64,000 nucleotides of DNA. Origin: Siphonodentalium dalli. Its lineage: Eukaryota > Mollusca > Scaphopoda > Gadilida > Siphonodentaliidae. Each line of letters begins with the position of its first letter. Position 1 is the first letter of the stretch. This document shows positions 22,433 to 33,599 of this stretch, in pieces. Under the pieces are notes generated by a model, which worked only from the letters and a program-made list of their open reading frames with translations, did no database searches and was not told the origin of the DNA. A program made the position numbers and the translations under genes. The stretch spans positions 84,358,324 to 84,422,323 of the forward strand of contig CP136061.1 in NCBI GenBank assembly GCA_032622095.1. The letters are read 5' to 3'.

Positions 22433-22869
22433 AACACGACAATACTAAAATCCAAGATCTTAAAGGCCCACTTAATTTTCGAGTCACCGATTTTTTTAGT
22501 GCCTTGATATACAGTTTTAATAACAATCTAGGCCATAAAATATGATTAAAATACTATAATTCATCACCATTTTGGAATGTCTGTGTCTCGTAAGGTGCCC
22601 ATAGAGTAATAGAAAACAGCTTAAATAATACAATAATCCCCCCTTTGGCTCCCAGAATGCATCATAATTCAAACTAAAGATGCATTTTCAATGAAAGGGG
22701 AATAACTCTATATCTATATATATAGAGTTATTACCCCTGCATTGAAAATAATTGACATTGTGCATAAACATGACCACAGAACAGACACCAGTGTCTCAAT
22801 AAAAACAACATGTTGACAGTTTATTACACCGAATAAGTTGAAAATACAATGTTTTGTAGCTTACTCTTT

Positions 22870-23400
22870 CAAATAATATATAATATGGCATAAATAAATC
22901 ATTTTTTGATATCATAAAATATTAAATGATATCATTTATTAGTCTTTTTAAATCATATATTCAGTTTGTTAACATTATCATAAAATGAATTATTGATATC
23001 ACTATATAGGTAGGCCAATAAATAGAAGAACCGCGCCCCGTGAATTAATTCAGTATATCATAAAATAGAATATATGATATAATAAAATAACTAGTATTTA
23101 TTGATATCACAAAATGAATATATGATATCACCAATTCGAATAAGTGATATCATAAAATGAATTAAAGATATCATAAAATAGAAAGCATATAGTGATAACA
23201 ATAATTCGATTTTGTGATGTCTTAAATTCATTTTATGATAGCAAAAAATATGTTATGATATCATTAAATAGTCTTTTCATTCGAATTTTTTATACACAAA
23301 ATGAATAAATGATATTACAAATTCCAATAAGTGATATCACAAAATGAATATATGATATCAAAAAATCGAATATGTGATATCACTAAATGCTTACATTTTC
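22870..23400. repeat. Degenerate tgatatca repeat (array 1)
   Basis: Imperfect units of about 18-22 bp alternate tgatatcataaaatgaat and tgatatcacaaaatcgaat. GATATC is self-complementary, so the array is full of small palindromes. Arrays of the same type lie at 23905-23985 and 29215-29830. A conserved edge, aaatagaagaacggcgcccc, follows at about 23022 (diverged), 23992 and 29832. Confidence 0.85.
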
Positions 23401-23745
23401 TTATTATATGACTACCACTAATCCTTTACAAATACCACTATTGTTTGGCGATAAATTCCGAGCAATCGGAAAACGATTATCTGGTCGTGAACCGTATCGG
23501 TATTCTATGAATTCCGTATCAGTATCCTTTGAATTCCGTATCAGTATCCCGTGAAGTCACCGGAAGTTGGGAACTATTTATATAGTCAATACCACTATTG
23601 TTTGACCTTGGGGAGTTTCGGGCGATGACTGGTAATATTCAATGGAATAATTTTGCCCGGGTGATGACATGGGATGGTGTAACGAAGTAGTTTTGCCCTT
23701 TGTGACATGGGATGAACCAAAAATGTGTCATATAATAAAGGCTTT

Positions 23746-23893
23746 ATCGGTACAGTGAAGTGATATGGGCTGCAGTATCACGTCTCGTTGACGATGTCAG
23801 ATCGCCGCATCAAACTCGCTATCTGCGGCAGCTCGTTCAATATATACGGCGATCGGGGTGATACTGCAGCCCATATCACTTCACTGTACCGAT
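23746..23893. repeat. Near-perfect hairpin, arms about 36 bp
   Basis: atcggtacagtgaagtgata, tgggctgcagtatcac is mirrored by gtgatactgcagcccatatc, acttcactgtaccgat. About 75 bases separate the arms, including cgccgcatcaaactcgctat. It lies between two tgatatca arrays. Confidence 0.88.
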
Positions 23894-24014
23894 ATTGTGT
23901 ATATATATATCATATAATATTCGATTTTGTAATATCATATATTTATTTTGTGATATCACAAAATGAATTATTGATATCACACAAGAGGTAGTAAATAGAA
24001 GAACGGCGCCCCAT

Positions 24015-25142
24015 AATTTGTATCGCAGCTACCGGTATAATCAGAGAGAATAATCTGTTCACATCCATTTTATATCGCAGCTACCGGTATAATCAGAGAG
24101 AATAATCTGTTCACATCGCAGCTACCGGTATAATCAGAGAGAATAATCTGTATCGCAGCTACCGGTATAATCAGAGAGAATAATCTGTTCACATCCAGCT
24201 ACCGGTATAATCAGAGAGAATAATCTGTATCGCAGCTACCGGTATAATCAGAGAGAATAATCTGTTCACATCGCAGCTACCGGTATAATCAGAGAGAATA
24301 ATCTGTATCGCAGCTACCGGTATAATCAGAGAGAATAATCTGTTCACATCGCAGCTACCGGTATAATCAGAGAGAATAATCTGTTCACATCGCAGCTACC
24401 GGTATAATCAGAGAGAATAATCTGTTCACATCGCAGCTACCGGTATAATCAGAGAGAATAATCTGTTCACATCCAGCTACCGGTATAATCAGAGAGAATA
24501 ATCTGTTCACATCCAGCTACCGGTATAATCAGAGAGAATAATCTGTTCACATCCAGCTACCGGTATAATCAGAGAGAATAATCTGTTCACATCGCAGCTA
24601 CCGGTATAATCAGAGAGAATAATCAGCTACCGGTATAATCAGAGAGAATAATCAGCTACCGGTATAATCAGAGAGAATAATCTGTTCACATCCAGCTACC
24701 GGTATAATCAGAGAGAATAATCTGTTCACATCCAGCTACCGGTATAATCAGAGAGAATAATCTGTTCACATCGCAGCTACCGGTATAATCAGAGAGAATA
24801 ATCTGTTCACATCCAGCTACCGGTATAATCAGAGAGAATAATCTGTTCACATCGCAGCTACCGGTATAATCAGAGAGAATAATCTGTTCACATCGCAGCT
24901 ACCGGTATAATCAGAGAGAATAATCTGTTCACATCGCAGCTACCGGTATAATCAGAGAGAATAATCTGTTCACATCGCAGCTACCGGTATAATCAGAGAG
25001 AATAATCTGTTCACATCGCAGCTACCGGTATAATCAGAGAGAATAATCTGTTCACATCGCAGCTACCGGTATAATCAGAGAGAATAATCTGTTCACATCG
25101 CAGCTACCGGTATAATCAGAGAGAATAATCTGTTCACATCCA
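24015..25142. repeat. Minisatellite of 28 ACCGGTATAATC units
   Basis: The core cagctaccggtataatcaga, gagaataat is shared by 28 copies that I counted. The full unit is 41 bp and includes ctgttcacatcg. Shorter forms of about 40, 32 and 29 bp differ by losing the g of cgcagc, ttcacatc or the whole ctgttcacatc. Units are almost free of point changes, so homogenisation is recent. Both edges carry cacatccattt (24061 and 25135). Confidence 0.95.
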
Positions 25143-25740
25143 TTTTTTTTCCAAATCACGCCCGAGTTTCAAACCTAAAATGTTTGAGAAATTTCAATTT
25201 ACATATAGTCATACACAAAATAACATAAAATGTTATCGAAACTGCAGCCAGCAAGAACTCACTTTAAAATATGTCTTAGGTTCACGCTTAGCAGTTATGG
25301 CAATATTTAAAATCACACCGATCATCATACGCCAAATGGCACCATCTCCCATGTTCGTTAAAAACGAATCGCTCTCTAAATGATGTTGACCCTGTTTTAG
25401 GCCGACCCTCTAACATCCAAGAACGGAAACGAGTCAATCCTGAAAATAGGCATACCAGGCATACAATATCTGTTTTCAAATTACTTTTAACAAGCAAAAA
25501 ATATTATATGGAATAAGGAATCTGACTATTAATTTGAGGGGGGTAAGTTTTTGATCTGTCTTCCCACTACGTGCGACAGAGGGCTACATCATCCGATAAC
25601 AGATATGACACGGATCACACAAATGGATATATATTGTGGAAATATCTGATAGGTATTCGATAAACGGAGTTGAAATAGACACATACATCAGCGAAAAAAC
25701 AATTTGTTCACGATTAACGAAATACGTCACAGCGCAAATG
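25143..25740. other. Non-coding stretch
   Basis: No repeat family recognised and no convincing coding frame with splice sites. Confidence 0.35.
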
Positions 25741-25789
25741 TTCAACACAAACTGTAAAATGAAAAAAAATTAAGAAGCTTAGACTGATG

Positions 25790-26119
25790 AATATCACGGG
25801 AACGAACCCGAAAAATGCATACAAATATGGTTGGGTAGCGATTCTTCTCGGTCCGCATTGCAATAGCTTGGGATATCGATTGGGATGATGCTGTTTTGGA
25901 CCGAGTCCCGCCCCGTTGCTCTTCTATAACAACGTTCAACGTTTCCTGCACTTTTGGATCTAACAAGAATTCGGTTCCGACTCTTACACGATTTTAATGG
26001 TGTTTTTGTCATTTAAAGAAAACAACTGGAACATCGTGTACAATGCTAATTATTAGTGCGATCTTCTTACCTTGACGCGATTGATGACTCCATCATATGT
26101 GCCTTCTTGCTTGGAACTG
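25790..26119 (-). CDS. Tentative two-exon gene fragment
   Basis: On the minus strand an ATG near 26126 opens a short frame (MTTVPSKKAHMMESSIAS) that ends at a good donor, CAAG/GTAAGA (exon end 26071). A possible acceptor, GTGTAAG, puts the next exon at 25982, and the phase then gives VGTEFLLDPKVQETLNVV, IEEQRGG and a Ser/Thr-rich stretch, open to about 25742. The donor is good but the acceptor lacks a pyrimidine tract and the intron is 88 bases. I do not recognise the protein. It could be chance. Confidence 0.25.
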
Positions 26120-26129
26120 TGGTCATGAC

Positions 26130-26954
26130 GCCTCCCGACGTGGTAATTCAAGACATGGACCACATTATTCTTGACTCATCCTACTACCTGTTCATCATGT
26201 GTCGTTGCATTCTCGGAAAATCAAAACGATCTTAACGCATAATACACTTCTTGTGTATACATCTAATGTTTTGTGACAATCATGTATATATGATAACCAT
26301 GTTTTATAAATATTCTTCTCCACATTGGAGGAATACAATAAATATATATTGCGTTTATTTTGTCACCAAACGAAGACCGACGCTATTATTGTGCTCAATC
26401 GACGCCTTAATTGACCAGTAAAGAATAACAGTTTGAATCAAGGGTGCTGCATGTGCCATCTTTTGAGAGATCGGTAGCGAGTCTAGATATAAAATTTCAG
26501 TTCATCCATCGCTGAGATATTTGTTATAGTACGGTAGAAGTAGAATTTATTCGAATCATCGACCCGTCACGGGATATGAGATCGTATAAAAAAAATTCAC
26601 AATGGTCATCTCAACAAAACAAATTAACAGTATCAATTATATAGTGAACATATATACATTTATAAAATGCATTTGGATAATGTTAAAACATGAAATAAAT
26701 GTAACAATTAATAATTTGAAGGTTAAGTTAACTTGAAGTGAAAGACTGAGATAAGTTTTGGTTTCTCGAGGATAATTGTATATATCCAGCAGTAGATTAG
26801 CCAACATTGCTGAAATAATTACACTTAGTTAAGTAAAGGGTTTCTGAGAATAATTTCAGATTTTCGTTATGTACATGTTCATGCATAAGGGGCCATTCCA
26901 ACATGACCTGAAGATAAACATGCCATTCTTGGGATACACAGATATCCAGCTGAC
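26130..26954. other. Non-coding stretch
   Basis: AT-rich with no gene seen. A block near 26455-26525 (catcttttgagagatcggta, ttcagttcatc) also occurs near 28670-28720, so part of it is an old dispersed repeat. Confidence 0.45.
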
Positions 26955-27306
26955 TTAACCCTTTACCCAACAGAACGGACCTGTGCCAATGCATTCTCTT
27001 ATATATGCGAGTCGACCATAGGTCGCCTCGCATATATAAGAGAATGCATTGGCTTAACAAATTAAAAATTATAAAATTGTTAAAGAATGTAAGAAAAAAT
27101 GGTAAAAAGTGTTTAAAAAATATTTGTTTTAGGCCAATGCATTCTCTTATATATGCGAGGCGACCTATGGTCGACTCGCATATATAAGATAATGCATTGG
27201 CACAGGGCATAACTGTAACTATCACAATGTGGTCAAGGAGCCGGTTCCAATGATATCCATATTTGTATGGTTCTATTGAGACAGACCGAAGATATTTTAG
27301 GGTTAA
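26955..27306. mobile_element. piggyBac-like MITE (TTAA ends)
   Basis: It starts ttaaccctttacccaacaga and ends in cctaaaatatcttcggtctg reversed, then ttagggttaa. Two palindromes, gccaatgcattctcttatat / atataagagaatgcattggc, bracket the middle (27000-27190) and each holds gtcgaccataggtcgcc or its inverse. Confidence 0.75.
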
Positions 27307-27850
27307 CATTATTTTTCGACAGGACAGAAAATCTGTTACCGTATCAGTTTCTCGCTTGCACTAGTGATGGTCTTAGTAATACCGTGTGAGGAGATAATTT
27401 GTGTGCGTGTGTGGGGGGGGGGGGGGGGCTAACAACGGGGTTCTCGGAAGGACCGAGTGGTACGTCTCCCCTAACCCTCAAGTCACAGTCTTTATTTTAG
27501 ACCATTTATCTTATTGTCTTTTCTTTTTTTTCTCTTTTCTTCCTCTTCGTCGGTGGTGGTGCAGAGGAAGTGGCATCAGAGGGAGATATGCTGGTGTCGT
27601 TGATCTAGATATAGATCGCGACTACCTCCGCCGGATCTGACGCGTCGTCTGCAGTGTAGAGGAGCCTGTTGTGGTATAGCTCTGCAGTGTAGACGGTCCT
27701 GTGGTAGATTAGCCCTGCAGTGTAGACGAGCCTGCATGTGGTAGATTAGCTCTGCAGTGTAGGCGATACTGTGGTGGATTAGCTCTTGCTCTGCCTTTGT
27801 GAAATGTATACTATTTGAAATCATCATGAATGTGTATATTATTTTACTTC
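27307..27850. other. Non-coding; G run and tgcagtgtag repeat
   Basis: A run of about 16 G lies at 27411-27428. At 27648-27780 an irregular repeat of about 35 bp (ctctgcagtgtagacga, gcctgtggtagattag) has four units. No gene is seen. Confidence 0.6.
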
Positions 27851-27859
27851 ATCATGATT

Positions 27860-28568
27860 GAAAATAGTTACATATGCATATTTTCCTGACACATATATAG
27901 TCATTAAACCCAAGCATGGTGTTCGATGTCTGGTGGTTCTCTATTCCTGTGGGGTGAAGACACCGGTGCTGTGTATGTCGGTGTCTTCGGGACGGTTTAG
28001 GAGTCCTCCATCGCCTGTGGTGGAGTTGGTGGTGACTCCATATGTACCATAAAGTCAGCGACAGGTACGTCCGGGTGACATCGGCGTCCCTGTCTCCTCT
28101 GGCCTCCTCCGACAGGTACCTCCGGGTGGCCCCGGCGTCCCTGTTTCCGATGATGGTAGTGGTAACATCGGTGACGGTAACATCGACGATAGGCTGGTTA
28201 TTTTGTCCCATGGTCATGCAATTGGGGGAGCTGGGAGTCTCCCAGCTCCCTGCTTCCATCTGGTCATCCTGTCAACGTCCCTGCGTCGTCGAGATGGCGG
28301 CTTTGATTTCCTTTTCTTGGTCTTTGTTTTGGTTGTGGTAGTGTAGGCCCCAGACTGGTGGGCTCCATTCTGTATCCCCAAGCGACGACCGATAGAGGGT
28401 TTTCGGAGTGACTTGGTAGTGTTGCACCACCTCAAATCGTCCAGAATTAGCATAGAGACTCAAGCTAACACAATGGGGCGATTGGTAAGCGCTCAGTGCA
28501 TGCACGACCTGGCAGGGGAATAAATCCATAGTGTCAATCCAGGCCTGACAAAACAATTCACGGACCAC
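27860..28568 (-). pseudogene. 5' reading frame of a non-LTR-type element (copy 1)
   Basis: The minus-strand frame from about 28530 (MDLFPCQVVHALSAYQ, HCVSLSLYANSGRFEVV) is homologous to the frame at 56980 (MDTLIPSQVCSMLSAFQ, HCVSWHVHANAGRLDVV). After a shared PPVxG step the similarity moves to the +1 frame, where both copies read TTT, a Lys-rich run and PSRRRRD, then a TRW or VRW step. Further on, similarity fades through stops. No CCHC or RT follows here. Function is unknown; the basic region suggests nucleic-acid binding. Confidence 0.6.
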
Positions 28569-28569
28569 T

Positions 28570-28968
28570 CAGCGGCTTAACGCGTCAAGCGCTAAATGCG
28601 ACTATCCCGCCGACGACTATCCCGGGGACGACTGATGATTGAATCATGGTTTGAATCACTGGTGATGTGCCCTCTTTTGAGAGATCGTTAGCGAATCTAG
28701 ATATCAAATTTCAGTTCATCTGGTGTAAACATATTTATTTCTCTAAATCATGCACATTAATTAACAGAGTTGTATAATATATATAAAGACAATTATTTTT
28801 AGAGAATGGGGTTTGGCAGAAAGTGTGATGCTTATATTAGCCATTTCCCCATCTTTGTCATACACATGTGGTGGTGTCTTTATTGCTTTTTCATAATGTT
28901 CTTTTCCCAGTTAGATTTTGTTTTTGTTTAAATTTTACAGTTCATCTATCGCTGAAACATTTTTTTAA
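28570..28968. other. Non-coding stretch
   Basis: It includes the gagagatcgttagcgaatct, agatatcaaatttcagttca block shared with 26465-26515. Nothing else recognised. Confidence 0.4.
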
Positions 28969-29195
28969 ATGCCGCTTCAGTTGTCAGAATCGGTTAATTG
29001 CCCAAAAATAATGCTAACCACATTCAACTATAGTATACAATTGCCCAAAACGTGTTATTTATCAACATTTTGTTCAACGAACTCTGACCGGATTGTCAAA
29101 TACCTAACACTCAAAAGCCACTTGATTTTAGAGTTATACATCTTCATCCGCAATTTGGTCCCAGACCGTCGATTTGACGACTTTTTGACAGGCCT
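28968..29195. repeat. Fragment of the GGTACTCAATCCGAT element family
   Basis: The stretch ccgcttcagttgtcagaatc to atcttcatccgcaatttggt matches, in inverted orientation, 61660-61835. The terminal ttaaaggtactcaatccgat is absent, so this is a truncated copy. Confidence 0.7.
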
Positions 29196-29204
29196 CCTCA
29201 ATAA

Positions 29205-29852
29205 ATGTATTGATACCATAAAATGAATTTATGATATCACAAAATCGAATTATTGATATCAGTAAATGCTTTCTATTTTGTGGTATCATATATTCAATTT
29301 TATGATATCTTAAATTAATTTTATGATATCACTAATTCACGGACACCGTTAGTTTATTTATTACATTTTTAGTGATATCAATAATTGGTTTTATGATATC
29401 ACTAAATGAATATTTGATATCACAAAATCGAATATAAGATCTTATTAAATAAGTAAGAATTTAGTGGTATCAATAATTCGATTTTTTTTATATCAGTCAA
29501 ACAATGATTTCATGATATCACAAAATGTTGAAGGAATAGTAGTCCAGCTATGCCATTTTTTATTTATTTGTATCACAACATGAATTAGTGATATCACAAA
29601 ATCGAATTAGTGGTATCACTAAATGCTTGCTAATTTGTGATATCAATAATTCCATTTTGTGATGTAAAAAAATTAATTTATGATATCACAAATTGGAATT
29701 AGTGATATCTTATAATCATTTTGTGATATCATAACGTATTTAATGATAATATATATTCGATTTTATGATATCATATATTCATTTTGTGATATCACAAAAT
29801 GAATTATTGATATCTCAAAATCAGTAATAAATAGAATAACGGCGCCCCATAC
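29205..29852. repeat. Degenerate tgatatca repeat (array 2)
   Basis: Same unit type as at 22870-23400: tgatatcacaaaatcgaat, tgatatcaataattcgatt. It ends at aaatagaataacggcgcccc, the same edge sequence as near 23992. Confidence 0.85.
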
Positions 29853-30324
29853 TGATGAAAGGCATATACTTTTGGAAACCTAATATATTCAGTGATTTTT
29901 TTTCTCTCCTAAATTGATGGGGAAAAATTGCCAAAAACGGAAAAAACATTTGGGTCAAGTGGTGTGGTTTGTCCCAAAATGGTTAAAAAGCAAAACATTA
30001 TCATACGTCCCTGAATTTTTTTCGACACCCCTCCCCCAAATAACCATTGTTCTGTTTCGTGAGGATACTATGAGATCACACATCCATATTGAAATGTTAA
30101 AGATGCACAATCCGATTTAACTGATGGGTACCCCCCCCCCCCCGGTTCGCCAGAATGAGAAAAACTACCATCTAGCCAGAAAATGCCATCAAACGAGGTC
30201 AAAGGTCGATGAGTCCAGAACGTTTCTACCATGTGCATGTCCATTATCGTGTTGTAACGGTTGTTTGGGGAGACCCATTTATGGACTCCTCGACAGTCAT
30301 GTCCACGTGGCTGTATGGGTCAGG
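29853..30324. other. Non-coding stretch with a C run
   Basis: A run of about 14 C lies at 30129-30142. No gene or known element recognised. Confidence 0.4.
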
Positions 30325-30721
30325 TTAAAGGTACTCAATCCGATCAGAGGGTCCCCATCTCAACAGATTCCAACAACAACAATTTTTTTTTATCAAAGGT
30401 CACTTTAGTTATCAGAATCGATTAATTAACCAAAAATAAGGCTAACGACTATGAACTATCGTATATAATTGCCCAAAATGTGTTGTATAGCAAAATTTTG
30501 TTCAATGGAATTTAGTATCGAGAGTATGTCGGTCGGCTTTTTCGGAAAACTTCTGGGACAGAAAGTATTCCCGATAATGAAAAATAATAGATTTCTAAAA
30601 TCGATATCTAATAAATCTGAGCTTTGATGGGTGGCTTCCTCGACTCGAATCAAATATTTTTGTCCCCCGAAGCCAAGGAAATAGTAATAGAGGTGAGTTT
30701 TATCGGATTGAGTACCTTTAA
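30325..30721. mobile_element. GGTACTCAATCCGAT element, complete
   Basis: The terminal repeats ttaaaggtactcaatccgat and atcggattgagtacctttaa are inverted. The interior shares gactcgaatcaaatattttt and attaattaaccaaaaataag-like blocks with 58782-59200 and 61463-61895. It has no transposase; a TTAA-edged MITE is likely. Confidence 0.75.
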
Positions 30722-31380
30722 GTACTACGTTTTCATATTTTTGAAGTTTTCGACCAGGATAAAAGTCTATATTCAACAAGAGACATTTAGTGCGCGCAAA
30801 TAAACAGACCCGAGAGTCGCCAAAACAATGATTATGATAGACGACATCTAGAGAGACGAAAATCATTCATCAAAATGTACTTTTACTTCCATGAACTGGA
30901 AATTTCGACAGGATAGAATGGCCCTTGTCTTTGTTCACCGACCCTTTCTGTTGCATATTATGGCCGAGTCAGTATAATGGTAGAGGGGTAATGTCGCAAT
31001 ATACTCGACCTTCACCTCAGAATTTGCAGTCACGTTATATTCAACTAATTAACGGGCCTTTTCCGGGTGGTTTCTAGAACACCAAAGTGGTGGAACATCT
31101 TGATATATAAGTCAAATTGCACATGCGGGTAGAATGGAGTCGATTTGAGATTATAGATGCGCGCCCTACAAGTATACCATTTATTGAGGTCAAGGACGAA
31201 TATAGCTCTTGTGACATTAGCACGCTACCCAGTAGGATACGGTATACGTACGGAGAATGACGAGGTGTGCCCAACCGAGAGAACCGAGAATAGCGGACCA
31301 CGGAAGGTTGTCTTGTATAAAATGCAACCGGCAATCAGAAATTGACCATCGTCTGGTCACCGTCGAGCGGAGCGCATTAT
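30722..31380. other. Non-coding stretch
   Basis: No gene or known repeat recognised. A tRNA-like look near 30965 (ggccgagtcagtataatggt) was not supported by a B box. Confidence 0.4.
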
Positions 31381-33575
31381 ACTTTATTTTGTGTGCTTGC
31401 TGTTCCGGCCATCAGACGTTTGAGCGGATTGTAAACCTTCGGGAAGCAGCTGCTCTCGTGCAAGCGCCGGTGAGATGGTTTTGGATTAGGCTTAGGACGG
31501 ATTATGGAATTAATCCCTGACTCCGCGTCAGGGATGTGGCTAGAGGGTCTCCGCTGGGGGGGGGGTGTCCACCTTGGGAATTTCCAACTGCACCCCCCCC
31601 CCCCCCTTGAGTCGCAATCACACCAACACAACTTTTTGCATAATTCCATTTTTACCCCCCACCCCCTGAGTCGGAATCACACCAACACAACTTTTTGCAT
31701 AATTCCATTTGCACCCCCCCCCCCCTTGAGTCGGAATCGTACCAACACAACTTTTTGCATATTTCCATTTGCACCCCCCCCCCCCTTGTACCTCATGCTC
31801 AAGCCTAATTTCCTATATCAATTCATAAGCCATGCTTCTATTTTCCCAGTATGAGAACATTAAGATATGTTTTAACCTGAAAATTGCCCCAAAAAAAACA
31901 ACTAGTGATCTAATTCCAGACAAATGCACACAGCTACCGACAACAGACCAGGAAACACCGGGCCGACCATGGTTGTTCGGCCCGGTGTGAGAAAATTTTG
32001 AAAACTATACAAGAAAATCGCAAATCCTAGCATCTAGACTGGCCTCAACTGAAGCTTTCCTAGTGTTGGAAATTTCAAACCTCATACTCCCCCTCAGGTT
32101 GGAAATTTTTTCAACTGATGACCATTTATGTCTACAAGTTTGACCAAATGTAGTAAAATATTGTTTTGCTAAACTAATTAGCAGTTTTGCATTGGCCATG
32201 TGGATGGGGCAATGAAACACCGGGCCGACCATGGTTCGGCCCGGTGTGCGAAAATTTTGAAATCTGAACAAGAAAATCGCAAAATCCTAGCATCTAGACT
32301 AGCCTCAAGCCTTCCTACTGTTGGAAATTTCAAACCCTACACCCCCACTTAGGTTGGAAATTTTCCAACTGATGACAATTCCAATGACAATGTTGACCAA
32401 TTGTATGACAATATTGTTTTCTTAAATTAACTAGAAGTTTTTGACTGGCCACGGGGGAGAGACCAGGACACAAGCTTTCCAAGTGTTGGAAATTTCCAAC
32501 CTGTCACCCCCCTAAGGTTGGAAAATTTCCAACTGATGACCATTTCTGTCAAAAAATTTTACAAAAAATAGGAACATATGCAAATATTGATCGAAAAACA
32601 ATAAATTCCCCCAATAAATTGTTTTATAATCAAACTACAAGAACATTTTCAACCTATTGTTGGTGTGAAATTTTGTTGTGCCAGGTATGAAATTTCCAAC
32701 TATTGAAAATATAGCTCTCTGCTGGGGGGGGTGAGACACCCCACACACCCCCCTCTAGCCACATCCCTGCTCCGCGTTAACTGCTATGCAGATTGGGGAC
32801 ACTACTAGCTGGTCACTCCAGGCTGGTAGAGTCCATCTGGTTCTCTGCATCGAGTTTCGGACAGATGATGCTGGTATCCAGAGGTCTTCTGCCCGAGACA
32901 AGAACGCCGCAACCAGTCGTACTTTGAAGAAGGGCCTCCAAAGAAAAAGATGCCATCCAAACGAAGAAGGGACGCCGCCAGACGGGCGAAGTGGAAGAAG
33001 AAGGTGGGGTGACTGTTGATCTGCCGGTCACCCCTCCACGTGTGGTTCAGCCGACGTCCATTGTCACAGCCGGTGGGTCAGAGTTGTCTGAGAGACGCCC
33101 AGACGACCCGACCTACCTGGCGACAGGCGACATCAGACCAGCTAGCAGGGACTCTGTTGATCTGCCGGAGGTCCCTGCTGTCGTCATCGAGGCGAGCGGA
33201 GACAGGGACGAGGACACCACCCCGATGTTCCTGCCGCCAGCTTCGATGTGGAGGTGGACAGCCTACCACATCGGACACCGGAATTCCATCTCATCCCGAT
33301 GTCCCCCATCTCCACCACCAGCAACAACAACAGCACCAGCTCTTCATATACTACCGAAGAGATCAGCCAGATCATGAAGAGTGCGCTGGAAACTCAGGCA
33401 GAAGCGCACAGACTAATGGCAGAAGTCAAGGCTGACGATCTGAGACGACAACAGCCACAACAACAACAAGCAGTGTCCGCAGCAACATCAACAACAACAG
33501 CAAAAGACAGAAGAAAAAGGAAAGCGAAGAAAAAATTAAGCCTCGGACAGCACCATAAAACCTGTCTCATGATCA
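31381..33575 (+). pseudogene. 5' reading frame of the Jockey-like element (copy 2), split by a hAT-type insertion
   Basis: ATG at 31504 opens MELIPDSA. The frame is cut at 31528 by a 1,241-bp element and resumes at 32778 with LTAMQIGDTTSWSLQAGRV, matching copies at 28.5 and 57.0 kb (SWHVHANAGRLDVV). Downstream the frame changes more than once: a basic PSKRRRDAARRAKW stretch, a VTVDLPVTPPR stretch, then EISQIMKSALETQAEAHRL, a Gln run and a basic tail KDRRKRKAKKK before a stop near 33578. This matches the plan of the 57-kb copy (coiled segment, then KKKSKKRK and stop). It is degenerate, so no full product. Confidence 0.65.
31529..32769. mobile_element. hAT-type non-autonomous element, 8-bp TSD
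   Basis: The ends CAGGGATGTGGCTAGAGGG and CCCTCTAGCCACATCCCTG are perfect inverted repeats. CTCCGCGT flanks both sides (31521-31528, 32770-32777), the 8-bp duplication of hAT elements. Inside are three C-run units of about 60 bp (31590-31790, tcacaccaacacaacttttt) and about 260-bp units with ccgggccgaccatggtt and ttggaaatttcaaacc (31950-32520). No transposase is present. Confidence 0.92.
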
Positions 33576-33599
33576 GATAGTCAGAATTCCAAATCTTAG

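Noticed and set aside
22190-22526. Ser/Leu-rich and Arg/Glu-rich frames on both strands
   Set aside because: They are translations of a CT microsatellite.
24015-25142. CRISPR-like array
   Set aside because: The repeats have no unique spacers, the length variants are internal deletions of one unit, and the context is an animal genome. It is a minisatellite.
26797-27309. 170-codon minus-strand frame
   Set aside because: It runs through a MITE palindrome; similar peptides appear at other MITE copies on either strand.
30456-30866. 136-codon minus-strand frame
   Set aside because: Most of it lies within a TTAA-edged MITE copy, and other copies of that MITE do not keep the frame.
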